This document shows, in pieces, positions 48,320-56,988 of a stretch of 61,246 nucleotides of DNA (the stretch's first letter is position 1; the number at the start of each line of letters is the position of its first letter). The notes beneath the pieces were generated by a model. That model had not been told where the DNA came from. It worked only from the letters and a program-made list of their open reading frames with translations, and searched no databases. The DNA is from Burkholderiales bacterium (lineage in GTDB: Bacteria > Pseudomonadota > Gammaproteobacteria > Burkholderiales > Burkholderiaceae_C). The DNA lies in assembly GCA_017307865.1 (NCBI GenBank), contig JAFKGE010000038.1, positions 1 to 61,246 of the forward strand, read 5' to 3'. Made by a program: the position numbers and the translations under genes.

Positions 48320-48348
48320 ATTGTAGGAATGCCCGGGCACGGCCCCAA
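48320..48348 (-). promoter_or_regulatory. Candidate promoter of the cystine transporter operon
   Basis: On the minus strand TTGGGG (48348-48343) and TACAAT (48325-48320) are 17 bases apart, about 57 bases before the receptor ATG. Confidence 0.45.
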
Positions 48349-48379
48349 CGATTGTTTTTCGATGTGCATATGCCCACGG

Positions 48380-48889
48380 CTAGGGCGCCCGCTCGGCCGC
48401 GCCGCGCGCATCGGCCCGCATCGCCTCGGCGCGCTGCTGCAGGCGCGCGAAGAAGCGCTCCAGCTGATCGACCTCGCCCTCGTCCAGGGCCGACAGCAGT
48501 TCGCGGTTGATCTGCATCACGCGCGGCAGCAGGGCGGCGTGCAGCGCGCGGCCCTGCGGCGTCAGACGCACCAGCACCTCGCGCCGGTCGCCGGGGCGCG
48601 GCGTGCGCTCCACCAGGCCCTTGGCCTCCAGCCCGGTCAGCGCGCGCGAGGTACGAGCGCGGTCCAGCGCGGCGTGCCGCGCCAGCTCGGACGACTGCAC
48701 GCCCTCGTGCACCGCCAGCTGCGCCACCATGCGCCACTCGCGCCGCGTGATGCCGAACTCGCTCTCGCACAGGCGCACCACCACGCTGCCCGCGCAGGCC
48801 TGCAGCTGCCACATCACGTACAGCAGCATGTCGTCCAGGGTCTTGGGCTGGAGCAAATGGCGTGCAGGCATTGGGGAAATTCCGGACAT
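48380..48889 (-). CDS. MarR-family transcriptional regulator
   Basis: A 169-residue winged-helix dimer. The recognition helix region is SSELARHAALDRARTSRALT and the wing ERTPRPGDRREVLVRLT. The ATG at 48889 or 48871 may be used. It is divergent from two Bug receptor genes and a sulfatase gene and probably controls them and itself; a palindrome lies just upstream of its start. An aromatic or phenolic effector would be usual for MarR proteins but is not shown. Confidence 0.9.
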   Translation of the reverse strand: MSGISPMPARHLLQPKTLDDMLLYVMWQLQACAGSVVVRLCESEFGITRREWRMVAQLAVHEGVQSSELARHAALDRARTSRALTGLEAKGLVERTPRPGDRREVLVRLTPQGRALHAALLPRVMQINRELLSALDEGEVDQLERFFARLQQRAEAMRADARGAAERAP

Positions 48890-48891
48890 GG

Positions 48892-48906
48892 ATTGATTTT
48901 GTCAAT
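48892..48906 (+). promoter_or_regulatory. Candidate MarR operator
   Basis: ATTGA (48892-48896) and TCAAT (48902-48906) flank TTTTG, a 5-5-5 palindrome immediately before the MarR start codon and about 70 bases before the first Bug gene. Confidence 0.5.
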
Positions 48907-48974
48907 TCAAGGGTCTGAACCTACAGTGCTTGATTCCGGTCATTTTGCGCACCACGAGAAGGAACCCCTCCATC

Positions 48975-49937
48975 ATGCTTCGACGCTCCGCCCTGAAATC
49001 CGCCGCCGCGCTGGCCGCGGCCTCCATCGTCGCCCCCGCCTGGAGCCAGGACAAGGGCCCGCTGCGCCTGGTCGTGCCCTACGCGCCCGGCGGCTCCAGC
49101 GACCGCACCGCCCGCATCATCGGCGACAAGCTGGGCGCCAAGCTGGGCGAGGTGGTGGTGGTCGAGAACAAGACCGGCGCCGGCGGGCGCCTGGCCATGC
49201 AGCAAGGCAAGCTGGCGCCCGCCAGCCGGCGCGAGCTGGTGCTGGCCAACCCGGCCACCATCGTGGTGGCGCCGCTGGTGTTCAAGGACGCGGGCTACGA
49301 CCCGCAGACCGACTTTCAGCCCGTGGGGCAGGTCAGCGAATACGAGTTCGGCGCCGCCGTGGCCACCGCCGTGCCGGTCAAGTCGCTGTCGCACCTGCTG
49401 GCCTGGCTGCGCGCCAACCCCACACAGGCCAACTTCGGCGTGCCGGCCACCGGCAGCCTGCCGCACTTTTTTGCGCTGATGACCAGCGAGAAGGCGCAGG
49501 TGAAGGGCCAGGTGGTGGGCTACCGCGGCTCGGGCCCGTTGCTGACCGACCTGATCGGCGGCCAGGTGCCGGTGGCCTTCGACACGCTGGACACCCTGCT
49601 GCCCCAGCACGAGGCGGGCAAGCTGCACATCCTGGCCAGCTCGGGTGCCAAGCGCTCGGGCTTCGCGCCCGACGTGCCGACCTACAAGGAGTCGGGGCTG
49701 GACCTGGTGGCCACCGGCTGGAACGCCTTTTTCGCCCCCACCAGCATGCCCCAGGCCGAGGTGGCGCGCCTGTCGCAGGCCATTGCCGAGGTGATGAAGG
49801 ACGAGGACACGCGGCGCAAGTTCCACGACGCCAAGATGGTGCCGGTGTCGGCCACGGCGGCGCAGACCGCGGCGATGCTGAAGGCCTACCGCGCGCAGTG
49901 GGCACCGGTGGTGCAGCAGTCGGGCTACCAGCCCTGA
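48975..49937 (+). CDS. Bug-family (TctC-like) solute-binding protein, copy 1
   Basis: A 320-residue periplasmic receptor of the tripartite tricarboxylate transporter/Bug family, abundant in Burkholderiales. The signal peptide is about residues 1-24 (APAWSQ). LRLVVPYAPGGSSDRTARII and VVVENKTGAGGRLAMQQG are family motifs. The ATG at 48975 follows GAAGGAAC; the frame opening at 48930 lies in the promoter region. No TctAB membrane subunits are nearby, as is common for Bug proteins. Ligand unknown. Confidence 0.9.
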   Translation: MLRRSALKSAAALAAASIVAPAWSQDKGPLRLVVPYAPGGSSDRTARIIGDKLGAKLGEVVVVENKTGAGGRLAMQQGKLAPASRRELVLANPATIVVAPLVFKDAGYDPQTDFQPVGQVSEYEFGAAVATAVPVKSLSHLLAWLRANPTQANFGVPATGSLPHFFALMTSEKAQVKGQVVGYRGSGPLLTDLIGGQVPVAFDTLDTLLPQHEAGKLHILASSGAKRSGFAPDVPTYKESGLDLVATGWNAFFAPTSMPQAEVARLSQAIAEVMKDEDTRRKFHDAKMVPVSATAAQTAAMLKAYRAQWAPVVQQSGYQP

Positions 49938-49964
49938 TCGACGAACGACAACGGCCCATCGCTC

Positions 49965-50939
49965 ATGCTCACGACGAAACTCCTGCTGCGCGGCGCCCTG
50001 GCCGCGCTGTGCGCCGCCACCCTGGTCGCCCCCGCGCTGGCTCAGGGCAGCTACCCCGCCAAGACGGTGCGGATCATCAACAACTTTCCGCCCGGCGGGC
50101 CCTCGGACATCATCGCCCGCTCGATTGCCGCCGAGTTGCAAAAGACGCTCAAGCAAAGCTTCATCGTCGACAACAAGCCCGGCGCCTCGGGCAACATCGG
50201 CGCCGACGTGGTGGCCAAGAGCGAGCCCGACGGCTACACCCTGCTGATCGGCATCGACACCGCCTTCACCGTCAATCCGCACATCTACAAGTCGCTGGCC
50301 TTCAAGCCGGCCGACTTCAGGCCGGTGATGGTGATGGCGTCATCCGGCCTGCTGGTGGGCGTGCATCCCAAGACCGGCTACAAGACGCTGGCCGACCTGA
50401 TCGCCGCCGGGCAGAAGAAGAACATCAACTTCGCCTCCGCCGGCTCGGGCAGCCCGGGCCACCTGGCGGTGGAGATGATGAAGGAAGACACCGGCATGAA
50501 GATCACGCAGATCCCCTACAAGGGCAACAGCCCGGCCGTCAACGCCGTGCTCTCGGGCGAGGTGGACAGCGGCGTGCTGGCCACGCCCGGCATGCTGCCC
50601 TTCGTCAAGGCCGGCAAGATCGGCGCGCTGGCCGTCACCAGCCGCCGGCGCTCGACGCTGGCACCCGACATCCCCACCGTGGCCGAGGCCGGCCACAAGA
50701 ATCTGGAGCAGGAAGTGCTGTACGTCGCCATGGCCCCCGCCGCCACGCCCGATGCGGTGGTGCGCACGCTGCAAAAGGCCTTTGCCGACGCGCTGGCGCA
50801 GCCGGATGTGAAGCAGCGCCTGGTCGACCTGGACCTGTTCCCCGAAGGCCTGACCGGCGCCGCCGCCAGCCAGCGCATCGCCGAGCTGTCGCAGCGCTAC
50901 GAGCGGGTGATCCGCGCCACCGGCATGCACGTCGAGTGA
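49965..50939 (+). CDS. Bug-family (TctC-like) solute-binding protein, copy 2
   Basis: A 324-residue receptor with a signal peptide (about 1-26, APALAQ). VRIINNFPPGGPSDIIARSI and IVDNKPGASGNIGADVVAKS mark the family. It is 27 bases after copy 1 and clearly a distinct protein rather than a recent duplicate. It shares the operon with copy 1 and perhaps the sulfatase. Confidence 0.9.
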   Translation: MLTTKLLLRGALAALCAATLVAPALAQGSYPAKTVRIINNFPPGGPSDIIARSIAAELQKTLKQSFIVDNKPGASGNIGADVVAKSEPDGYTLLIGIDTAFTVNPHIYKSLAFKPADFRPVMVMASSGLLVGVHPKTGYKTLADLIAAGQKKNINFASAGSGSPGHLAVEMMKEDTGMKITQIPYKGNSPAVNAVLSGEVDSGVLATPGMLPFVKAGKIGALAVTSRRRSTLAPDIPTVAEAGHKNLEQEVLYVAMAPAATPDAVVRTLQKAFADALAQPDVKQRLVDLDLFPEGLTGAAASQRIAELSQRYERVIRATGMHVE

Positions 50940-50948
50940 TGCTTTGTT

Positions 50949-50996
50949 TTTGATAGCTGTTCGCGCTTGATCCACCTGGGCTAGCGGCCAATATGA
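50949..50996 (+). repeat. Dispersed intergenic repeat, copy 6 (plus)
   Basis: TTTGATAGCTGTTCGCGCTT continues to GGGCTAGCGGCCAATATGAC. The ATG in its last bases is the sulfatase start codon at 50993. Confidence 0.7.
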
Positions 50997-52315
50997 CCAA
51001 TAATCGACCCAACATCATCTACATCGTCGCCGACGACCTGGGCTATGCCGACCTGGGCTGCTACGACGGGCGCGACGAGCCCTGGGGCGCGGTGTCGCCG
51101 GTGCTCGACCGCCTGGCGGCCGAGGGCATGCGCTTCACCCAGGGCTACAGCAATTCGCCCGTGTGCTCGCCCACGCGCTTTGCGCTGATGACGGCGCGCT
51201 ACCAGTACCGCCTGCGCGGCGCGGCCGAGGAGCCGATCAACAGCAAGAGCCGCGGCAGCACCACCCTGGGCCTGCCGCCCGAGCACCCCACTCTGCCCTC
51301 GCTGCTGCGCGACGCCGGCTACCGCACGGCGCTGATCGGCAAGTGGCACCTGGGCTTCGGGCCGCACTTCGGGCCGCTCCAGTCCGGCTACGAGGAAAGC
51401 TTCGGCCCGCTGGCCGGCGGGGTGGACTACTTCACCCACTGCGACTCCAGCGGCCAGCACGACCTGTGGCTGAACGGCGAGGAGCACCACGAGGACGGTT
51501 ACCTGACCGACCTGTTCTCGCGTCGCACGGTGGAGTACGTCGAGCGCATGGCCAAGCAGGACGCGCCGTTCTTCGTCAGCCTGCACTACACCGCGCCGCA
51601 CTGGCCTTGGGAGACGCGCGAGGACGCCGCGCGCGCACCCACCATCAAGGACAACCTGTTCGACCTGGCGGCCGGCAACATCCACGTCTATCGCCGCATG
51701 ATCCACCACATGGACGAGGGCATCGGCTGGATCGTCGAGGCGCTGCGCCGCACCGGCCAGCTGGACAACACCCTGCTCGTGTTCACCAGCGACAACGGCG
51801 GCGAGCGCTTTTCGGACAACTGGCCGCTGGTGGGCGGCAAGATGGACCTGACCGAAGGCGGCATCCGCGTGCCCTGGATCGCCCACTGGCCGGCGCAGAT
51901 CCAGGCCGGCGGCGTCAGCCCCCAGCTGTGCATGACCATGGACTGGTCGGCCACCGTGCTGGCCGCCGCCGGCGTGGCCGCGCACCCCGACTATCCGCTG
52001 GACGGTGTCTCGCTGCTGCCGGTGCTGCGCGATGCCTCGCAGGTCTTCGAGCGCCCGTTGCACTTTCGCATGAACCACCGCGACCAGCGCGCGCTGCGCG
52101 TGGGCGACTGGAAGTACCTGAAGGTGGACGGCAACGAGTACCTGTTCAACATCCCGCTGGATGAGCGCGAGCGCGCCAACTTGGCCAGGAAGGAACCCGC
52201 GCGGCTGGACGCGCTGCGCGCCGACTGGCTGGCCTGGAACGCCGGCATGCCGCCCATCCCCGACGACGCCACGATCAGCCTGGGCTACTCCTACAAGGAC
52301 ATGCCACAACGTTGA
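50993..52315 (+). CDS. Sulfatase (arylsulfatase-type)
   Basis: A 440-residue sulfatase-superfamily hydrolase. The Cys that would mature to formylglycine is Cys58 in CSPTR. Metal ligands lie in NIIYIVADDLGYADLG, and GKWHLG and DNGG are conserved. No signal peptide is visible, so a cytosolic location is likely. It would need a formylglycine-generating enzyme encoded elsewhere. The start codon falls inside a dispersed repeat. It follows two Bug receptors, so uptake and desulfation of an organic sulfate is a possible joint role. Confidence 0.85.
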   Translation: MTNNRPNIIYIVADDLGYADLGCYDGRDEPWGAVSPVLDRLAAEGMRFTQGYSNSPVCSPTRFALMTARYQYRLRGAAEEPINSKSRGSTTLGLPPEHPTLPSLLRDAGYRTALIGKWHLGFGPHFGPLQSGYEESFGPLAGGVDYFTHCDSSGQHDLWLNGEEHHEDGYLTDLFSRRTVEYVERMAKQDAPFFVSLHYTAPHWPWETREDAARAPTIKDNLFDLAAGNIHVYRRMIHHMDEGIGWIVEALRRTGQLDNTLLVFTSDNGGERFSDNWPLVGGKMDLTEGGIRVPWIAHWPAQIQAGGVSPQLCMTMDWSATVLAAAGVAAHPDYPLDGVSLLPVLRDASQVFERPLHFRMNHRDQRALRVGDWKYLKVDGNEYLFNIPLDERERANLARKEPARLDALRADWLAWNAGMPPIPDDATISLGYSYKDMPQR

Positions 52316-52359
52316 ACGATCACCCCCGTTGCTCCACTCGCTGCGCGATGTTTCGCCTC

Positions 52360-52400
52360 CCCCCTCGAGGGGGCATCGCCAGTGACCGGGGAGACCCCGG
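52360..52400 (+). repeat. Two hairpins in the sulfatase/DUF4124 intergenic region
   Basis: CCCCCTCGAGGGGG (52360-52373) is a perfect palindrome and CCGGGG-AGA-CCCCGG (52386-52400) a second stem. They lie in a 165-base gap between convergent genes and may terminate both transcripts; there is no T-run. The sequence resembles intergenic repeats of the family, but only one copy is here. Confidence 0.45.
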
Positions 52401-52480
52401 CCACGGCGATTGCTGGCATGGCCTGCTCCGCGGCCTTTCGTCCCAATGAACTGATGAGCGTCGATGATCCATTCGCGGAG

Positions 52481-53128
52481 TCAGCGAGTTGCCGAGGGCG
52501 GGCGCGTGGTCATGGGCAGGGGCTCGGTACCCGGCGCGTAGCTGGGCTGCGAGTCCACGGCGCGCGGCCACGGCGCCGGCCCGGAGTAGCCGGGGTAGCG
52601 ATCGGGCCGCGGATAGACGTGCGGGTGCCAGCGCGGCGGCGGCGCCACCACGATCTCGGGCGGCGCCGGCTGCCCGCAGGCCAGCGCCGCGTTGGCGCGC
52701 GCGGTGCGAATCTGCTCCTCGGTCGCCGTCACGCTGGCGGCGCGAAAGCTGGCTTCCTCGCGCGCGGCGCGGCAGGCCTGGGATTCGGATGGCGCCGCCG
52801 CGGGCGGCGGGCGCTGCGCCTCGGCACTGCGCGCAGCGTCCAGCCGGTCCTGCTCGCGCTGCACGGTCTGCTCGCGCTGCTGCAGGCTGCGCTCGCGCGC
52901 CTCCTGCGCACGCTCGGCATCGCGCTGCAGCTGCTCCTCGGTCGGCTTGGGCACCACGGTGGCGCCGCCCTTGCACGGCTGGTCGGTGTAGAGCGTGCGC
53001 CCGCTGGCCGCGTCCACGCAGCGGTAGGCCTGGGCGCCGGCCGCCAGCGGCGCGCACAGCGCCAGGGCGACAAGGGCGCGCTGCAGCCCGCAGGCATGCG
53101 GCGACGACAAGGTTGGGGTCGTTATCAT
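52481..53128 (-). CDS. DUF4124 domain exported protein
   Basis: A 215-residue protein. A signal peptide (ALVALALCAPLAAGAQA) is followed by a DUF4124 domain: YRCVDAASGRTLYTDQPC, with two Cys likely to form a disulfide. A charged helical region (QLQRDAERAQEARER) and a Pro-rich tail follow. The ATG at 53128 is preferred to the frame opening at 53227. Function is unknown; it is probably periplasmic. Confidence 0.8.
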   Translation of the reverse strand: MITTPTLSSPHACGLQRALVALALCAPLAAGAQAYRCVDAASGRTLYTDQPCKGGATVVPKPTEEQLQRDAERAQEARERSLQQREQTVQREQDRLDAARSAEAQRPPPAAAPSESQACRAAREEASFRAASVTATEEQIRTARANAALACGQPAPPEIVVAPPPRWHPHVYPRPDRYPGYSGPAPWPRAVDSQPSYAPGTEPLPMTTRPPSATR

Positions 53129-53225
53129 CGTTCTCCCGACAAGGACGGTGGTACGCGCGCATGGGTGCGCACCTGCGCAATGTAACGTCCCCCCGCCCCA
53201 CCGCGCCGACACCCGCCCCGCCCCC

Positions 53226-54917
53226 ATGTCCCTGCCGCCCGGCCTGACCCGTCGCCTGCCCTTTCTGCGCTGGCCGCGGCCGACGCGCGCGCTGCTGCGC
53301 AGCGAGGCCCTGGCCGGCCTGACGGTGGGCCTGATGGTGATTCCGCAAGGCGTGGCCTACGCGCAGCTGGCGGGCATGCCGCTGATCACCGGCATCTACG
53401 CCTCGCTGCTGCCGGCGCTGGCGGCGGTGCTGTTTTCGGCCTCGGCGCGGCTGTCGGTGGGCCCCGTGGCCCTGACCAGCCTGCTGATCTACGCCGGCCT
53501 GGCGCCGCTGGCGCAACCGGGCACGCCCGAATGGGTGGACCTGGCGGTGTGGCTGGCGCTGCTGTCGGGCCTGCTGCAGGCCGCGCTGGGGCTGGCGCGC
53601 TTCGGCTGGCTGCTGAACCTGGTCAACTCGCCCGTGCTGACGGCCTTCACCCAGGCGGCGGCGGTGCTCATCGTCAGCTCGCAATTGCCGGCGCTGCTGG
53701 GCTTCAAGGGAGGGTGGGCGCAGATGGCCGCGCAGCCCGCCATCAACCCCAGCGCGGCGGCCTTCGGGCTGGCGGCGCTGGTCCTGCTGTGGCTGGCACG
53801 GCGCTGGCGGCCGACCTTTCCCAGCATCCTGGTGATCGTGCTGGCCGCCGCCGGCGTGAGCTGGCTGGTCGGCTTCGAGGCCACGGGCGGCAAGGTGATC
53901 GGCGCGCTGCCGCAGGGCCTGCCCTCGCTGTACGTCCCCACCTGGCCGGGCTGGCATGCGCTGGGGCAGCTGGTGCTGCCCACGCTGGTGGTCACGCTGA
54001 TCAGCTTTCTGGAGACGGCGTCCAGCGCCAAGGTGGACAACCAGCGCAAGGGCGAGCGCTGGGACCAGGACCAGGATTTGATCGGCCAGGGCCTGGCCAA
54101 GATCGTCTCGGGCCTGTCGGGCGCGTTCGCCACCAGCTCGTCCTTCTCGCGCTCGGCGCTCAACCTGTACGCCGGCGCGCAGACCGGCTGGGCCACGGTG
54201 TTCTCGGTGCTCGTGGTGCTGGGGGCGCTACTGTTCTTCACGCCGGCGCTGCGGCACGTGCCGCAGGCGGTGCTGGCGGCCATCGTGGTGGTGGCCGTGG
54301 TGGGGCTGCTGCGGCCGCGCGAATTTTTGCGCGTGTGGCGCATCTCGCGCGTGGAAGGCGTGATCGCCGTCGCCACCTTCGCCATCACCATCGCTGCCGC
54401 GCCGCAGCTGTACTGGGGCGTGCTGGCCGGCGTGCTGATGGCGCTGTCGCACTACCTGTACCGCAACCTGCACCCGCGCATCATCGAAGTCGGCCTGCAC
54501 CCCGACGGCACCCTGCGCGACCGCCACCTGTGGCAATTGCCGCCGCTGGCGCCGCGCACGCTGGCGCTGCGCATGGACGCGGCGCTGGACTTCGCCAGCG
54601 CGGGCGAGTTCGAGCGCTGCGTGGTCGAGTACCTGACCGAACACCCCGACACGCGCCAGGTGTGCCTGCTGGCGCAGCCCATCAACCACATCGACGTCAC
54701 CGGCGCGGAGGTATTCGCGCGCGTGCAGGCGCAGCTGAACGCGCGTGGCGTGCGCCTGCTGGTGAGCGGCCTGAAGCTGCCCGCCGAGCAGGTGCTGCGC
54801 GCCGCCGGTGCGCTGGCGCCCTCGCCGCTGCTGCAGCTGTGGCGCACCGATGCCGAGACGCTGGCCGCGCTGCGCGACACTGGCGAGGCGGCGGACGCGC
54901 CCGCGTCACCCGCCTGA
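53226..54917 (+). CDS. SulP-family anion transporter with STAS domain
   Basis: A 563-residue inner-membrane transporter. The sulfate-transporter region (about 25-410) has PQGVAYAQLAGMP, GIYASLLPALA and SSFSRSALN; a STAS domain (about 435-540) ends the protein, with HIDVTGAEVFARV. The ATG at 53226 is used; the frame opens at 53148. Substrates of this group are sulfate, bicarbonate or dicarboxylates. The nearby sulfatase makes sulfate tempting, but they are not in one operon. Confidence 0.9.
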   Translation: MSLPPGLTRRLPFLRWPRPTRALLRSEALAGLTVGLMVIPQGVAYAQLAGMPLITGIYASLLPALAAVLFSASARLSVGPVALTSLLIYAGLAPLAQPGTPEWVDLAVWLALLSGLLQAALGLARFGWLLNLVNSPVLTAFTQAAAVLIVSSQLPALLGFKGGWAQMAAQPAINPSAAAFGLAALVLLWLARRWRPTFPSILVIVLAAAGVSWLVGFEATGGKVIGALPQGLPSLYVPTWPGWHALGQLVLPTLVVTLISFLETASSAKVDNQRKGERWDQDQDLIGQGLAKIVSGLSGAFATSSSFSRSALNLYAGAQTGWATVFSVLVVLGALLFFTPALRHVPQAVLAAIVVVAVVGLLRPREFLRVWRISRVEGVIAVATFAITIAAAPQLYWGVLAGVLMALSHYLYRNLHPRIIEVGLHPDGTLRDRHLWQLPPLAPRTLALRMDAALDFASAGEFERCVVEYLTEHPDTRQVCLLAQPINHIDVTGAEVFARVQAQLNARGVRLLVSGLKLPAEQVLRAAGALAPSPLLQLWRTDAETLAALRDTGEAADAPASPA

Positions 54918-54920
54918 AAC

Positions 54921-54973
54921 TATTTAATTGATAGCTGCTCGCGCTTGTTCAGCACCGGCCAGCGGTCGATTCG
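54921..54973 (+). repeat. Dispersed intergenic repeat, copy 7 (plus)
   Basis: TTAATTGATAGCTGCTCGCG continues to CACCGGCCAGCGGTCGATT, between the convergent sulP and BLUF genes. Confidence 0.68.
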
Positions 54974-54989
54974 GCTCTTGAACGCCCGA

Positions 54990-55412
54990 TCAGGCATGGC
55001 AGGCGATGCTGGCGGTGGCGATCAGCTCGTCCAGCAGCGCCATCGACACCTGGCCCGAGACGGCGTAGGGGTCGAGCACGGCGCGCTCGGAATATTTGAG
55101 CAGCACGCTGGCGTTGATGCGCCCGACGTCGACCAGGCCCATGGTCCAGCTGCTGAAGCGCCGCTCGGCGATTTCCTCGTAGTGCAGCAGCGCCAAGTCC
55201 TTGTGGCGCGCGTCGCGCGAGATGGTGCCGTACAGGTCGCTCACGGCCTGGCGGCCGCCCTCGATGGCCTGCATGAACACGCCGCCGCCGTACACCAGCA
55301 GCCCGGTCACCCCGCTGTCGGCGTTGTGGCGCCGGGCCGAGTCGAGGATGGCCTGGATGGCCGACGGCGCCTGGTCCACCGCGCGGCTCGCGTAAAGCAG
55401 TCGTACCAGCAT
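54990..55412 (-). CDS. BLUF-domain blue-light photoreceptor
   Basis: A 140-residue single-domain FAD photoreceptor. All three flavin-switch residues are present: Tyr7 in LLYASR, Asn30 in RRHNADSGVTGLL, and Gln48 in FMQAIEGG. No enzymatic output domain follows, so it must signal through a partner protein. Its ATG is two bases after the folE stop (TGA-GC-ATG), which makes co-translation with GTP cyclohydrolase I nearly certain. The partner may be FolE itself or an unlinked protein. Confidence 0.92.
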   Translation of the reverse strand: MLVRLLYASRAVDQAPSAIQAILDSARRHNADSGVTGLLVYGGGVFMQAIEGGRQAVSDLYGTISRDARHKDLALLHYEEIAERRFSSWTMGLVDVGRINASVLLKYSERAVLDPYAVSGQVSMALLDELIATASIACHA

Positions 55413-55414
55413 GC

Positions 55415-56146
55415 TCAGGCCTCCCGGGGAATCAATGACAGAAATTCGCGCCGCAGGTTGGCGTCCTTCAGGAACACGCCGCGCATCACCGAGTTCATCA
55501 TCCGGCTGTCCATGTCCTTGACGCCGCGCCAGGCCATGCAAAAGTGCGAGGCCTGCATGACCAGCGCCAGGCCGTCGGGCTTGGTCTTGTGCTGGATCAG
55601 GTCGGCCAGCTGCACCACGGCTTCTTCCTGGATTTGCGGGCGGCCCATGATCCACTCGGCCAGGCGCGCGTACTTGGACAGGCCGATGACGTTGGTGTGC
55701 TCGTTGGGCATCACGCCGATCCACAGCTTGCCGATGATGGGGCACAGGTGGTGGCTGCAGGCCGAGCGCACGGTGATGGGGCCGACGATCATCAGCTCGT
55801 TGAGGTGCTCGGCGTTGGGAAACTCGGTGATCGTGGGCGCCGGCGTGTAGCGGCCGTGAAACACCTCGTTGAGGTACATCTTGGCCACGCGCCGGGCGGT
55901 GCGCTCGGTGTTGTGGTCGCGCGCGGTGTCGATCACCAGGCTGTCGAGCACGGCCTGCATCTTGTCTTCGACCTCGTCCAGCAGGCGCTCGAGCTCGCCC
56001 GGCTGGATGAACTCGGCGATGTTGTCGTTGGCGTTGAAGCGCTGGCCGGCGGCGCGCACGCGCTCGCGAATCTTGACCGAGACGGGCGTGCCCTCGTCGT
56101 CGGCCGCGGCGGCATGCAAGGGGGTGGCGGGGAGAATGCGGCTCAT
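55415..56146 (-). CDS. folE: GTP cyclohydrolase I
   Basis: A 243-residue enzyme forming dihydroneopterin triphosphate from GTP, first step of folate synthesis. The zinc site has Cys and His in SACSHHLCPIIGK and the second Cys in ASHFCMAWRGVKD. IGLSKYARLAEW and VLDSLVIDT-type blocks are present. CSHHLCP replaces the more common CEHHLLP. It is followed at two bases by the BLUF gene. nudB, the next folate step, is encoded about 0.8 kb upstream on the same strand. Confidence 0.93.
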   Translation of the reverse strand: MSRILPATPLHAAAADDEGTPVSVKIRERVRAAGQRFNANDNIAEFIQPGELERLLDEVEDKMQAVLDSLVIDTARDHNTERTARRVAKMYLNEVFHGRYTPAPTITEFPNAEHLNELMIVGPITVRSACSHHLCPIIGKLWIGVMPNEHTNVIGLSKYARLAEWIMGRPQIQEEAVVQLADLIQHKTKPDGLALVMQASHFCMAWRGVKDMDSRMMNSVMRGVFLKDANLRREFLSLIPREA

Positions 56147-56182
56147 GAAGAGGTGATGGTAGCAGCAGCGGAACGCGCCCGC

Positions 56183-56219
56183 ATTACTATCATTTAAGTA
56201 GCTGCTCGCGCTTATCTGG
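56183..56219 (+). repeat. Dispersed intergenic repeat, copy 8 (plus, short)
   Basis: ACTATCATTTAAGTAGCTGC continues TCGCGCTTATCTGG. The minus-strand stop codon (TAA, 56212-56214) of the neighbouring endonuclease-like gene is inside it. Confidence 0.6.
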
Positions 56220-56988
56220 CGTGCGCCGCAAGCTGAAATTCCGCGATCAGCGGCAGGTGGTCGGACATGCGCCGCCAGACGCGCCCGCGCGGCGCCTGCA
56301 GGCTCAGCGGCAACATGCCGCGGGCGTAGATGTGGTCCAGCTGCGCGACCGGAAAGCGCGAGGGGTAGGTCAGCGTGCGCTCGCCCTCGAAACCCTTGAG
56401 CGCGTCCACGCGCAGCAGGCGCTGCACGCGCGTGCCCCAGTCGTTGAAGTCACCCGCCACCAGCAGGGCCTCATCCAGCGGCACCTCGCGCGCGATGTAG
56501 CGGCGCAGCTGCAGCGCCTGGCGCAGGCGGCTGGCCGGAATCAGCCCGAAGTGCACCACGATGACGTGCAGCGGCGCGCCCAGCACGCGCAGCTCGGCGT
56601 GCAGCAGGCCGCGCTGCTCGAAACGGTGGTCCGACATGTCCTCGTGCCGCACGTGGATGATGGGCCAGCGCGTGAGCAGCGCGTTGCCGTGCTCGCCGTC
56701 CTTGGTGACGGCGTTGGTGTGATAGGCCACCTCGTAGCCCAGCGGCGCCAGGAAGTCGGCCTGCGGCAGCGTCGGCCAGCGCTCGAAGAACTGCGCCTCG
56801 CGGCGGTTTTCGGCACGCACCTCCTGCAGGCAGACGATGTCGGCGTCCAGGCTGTCCACCGCCAGCGCCAGGTTGTGGATCTCCAGCCGACGCGTGGGGC
56901 CCAGCCCCTGCACGCCCTTGTGGATGTTGTAGGTGGCCACGCGCAGGCGCTGCGGCCCCAGGATGTCGCCGGACGGGGCTTCGATCAT
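56212..56988 (-). CDS. Endonuclease/exonuclease/phosphatase family protein
   Basis: A 258-residue protein of the EEP fold. RVATYNIHKGVQG, IVCLQEVRAENRREAQFF (catalytic Glu), VAGDFNDWG, and SDHLPLIAEF give the full set of metal and catalytic motifs. No signal peptide. Substrates of this fold range from DNA to phospholipids and cannot be told here. The ATG at 56988 overlaps the nudB stop (ATGA). Its own stop lies in a dispersed repeat. Confidence 0.87.
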   Translation of the reverse strand: MIEAPSGDILGPQRLRVATYNIHKGVQGLGPTRRLEIHNLALAVDSLDADIVCLQEVRAENRREAQFFERWPTLPQADFLAPLGYEVAYHTNAVTKDGEHGNALLTRWPIIHVRHEDMSDHRFEQRGLLHAELRVLGAPLHVIVVHFGLIPASRLRQALQLRRYIAREVPLDEALLVAGDFNDWGTRVQRLLRVDALKGFEGERTLTYPSRFPVAQLDHIYARGMLPLSLQAPRGRVWRRMSDHLPLIAEFQLAAHAR

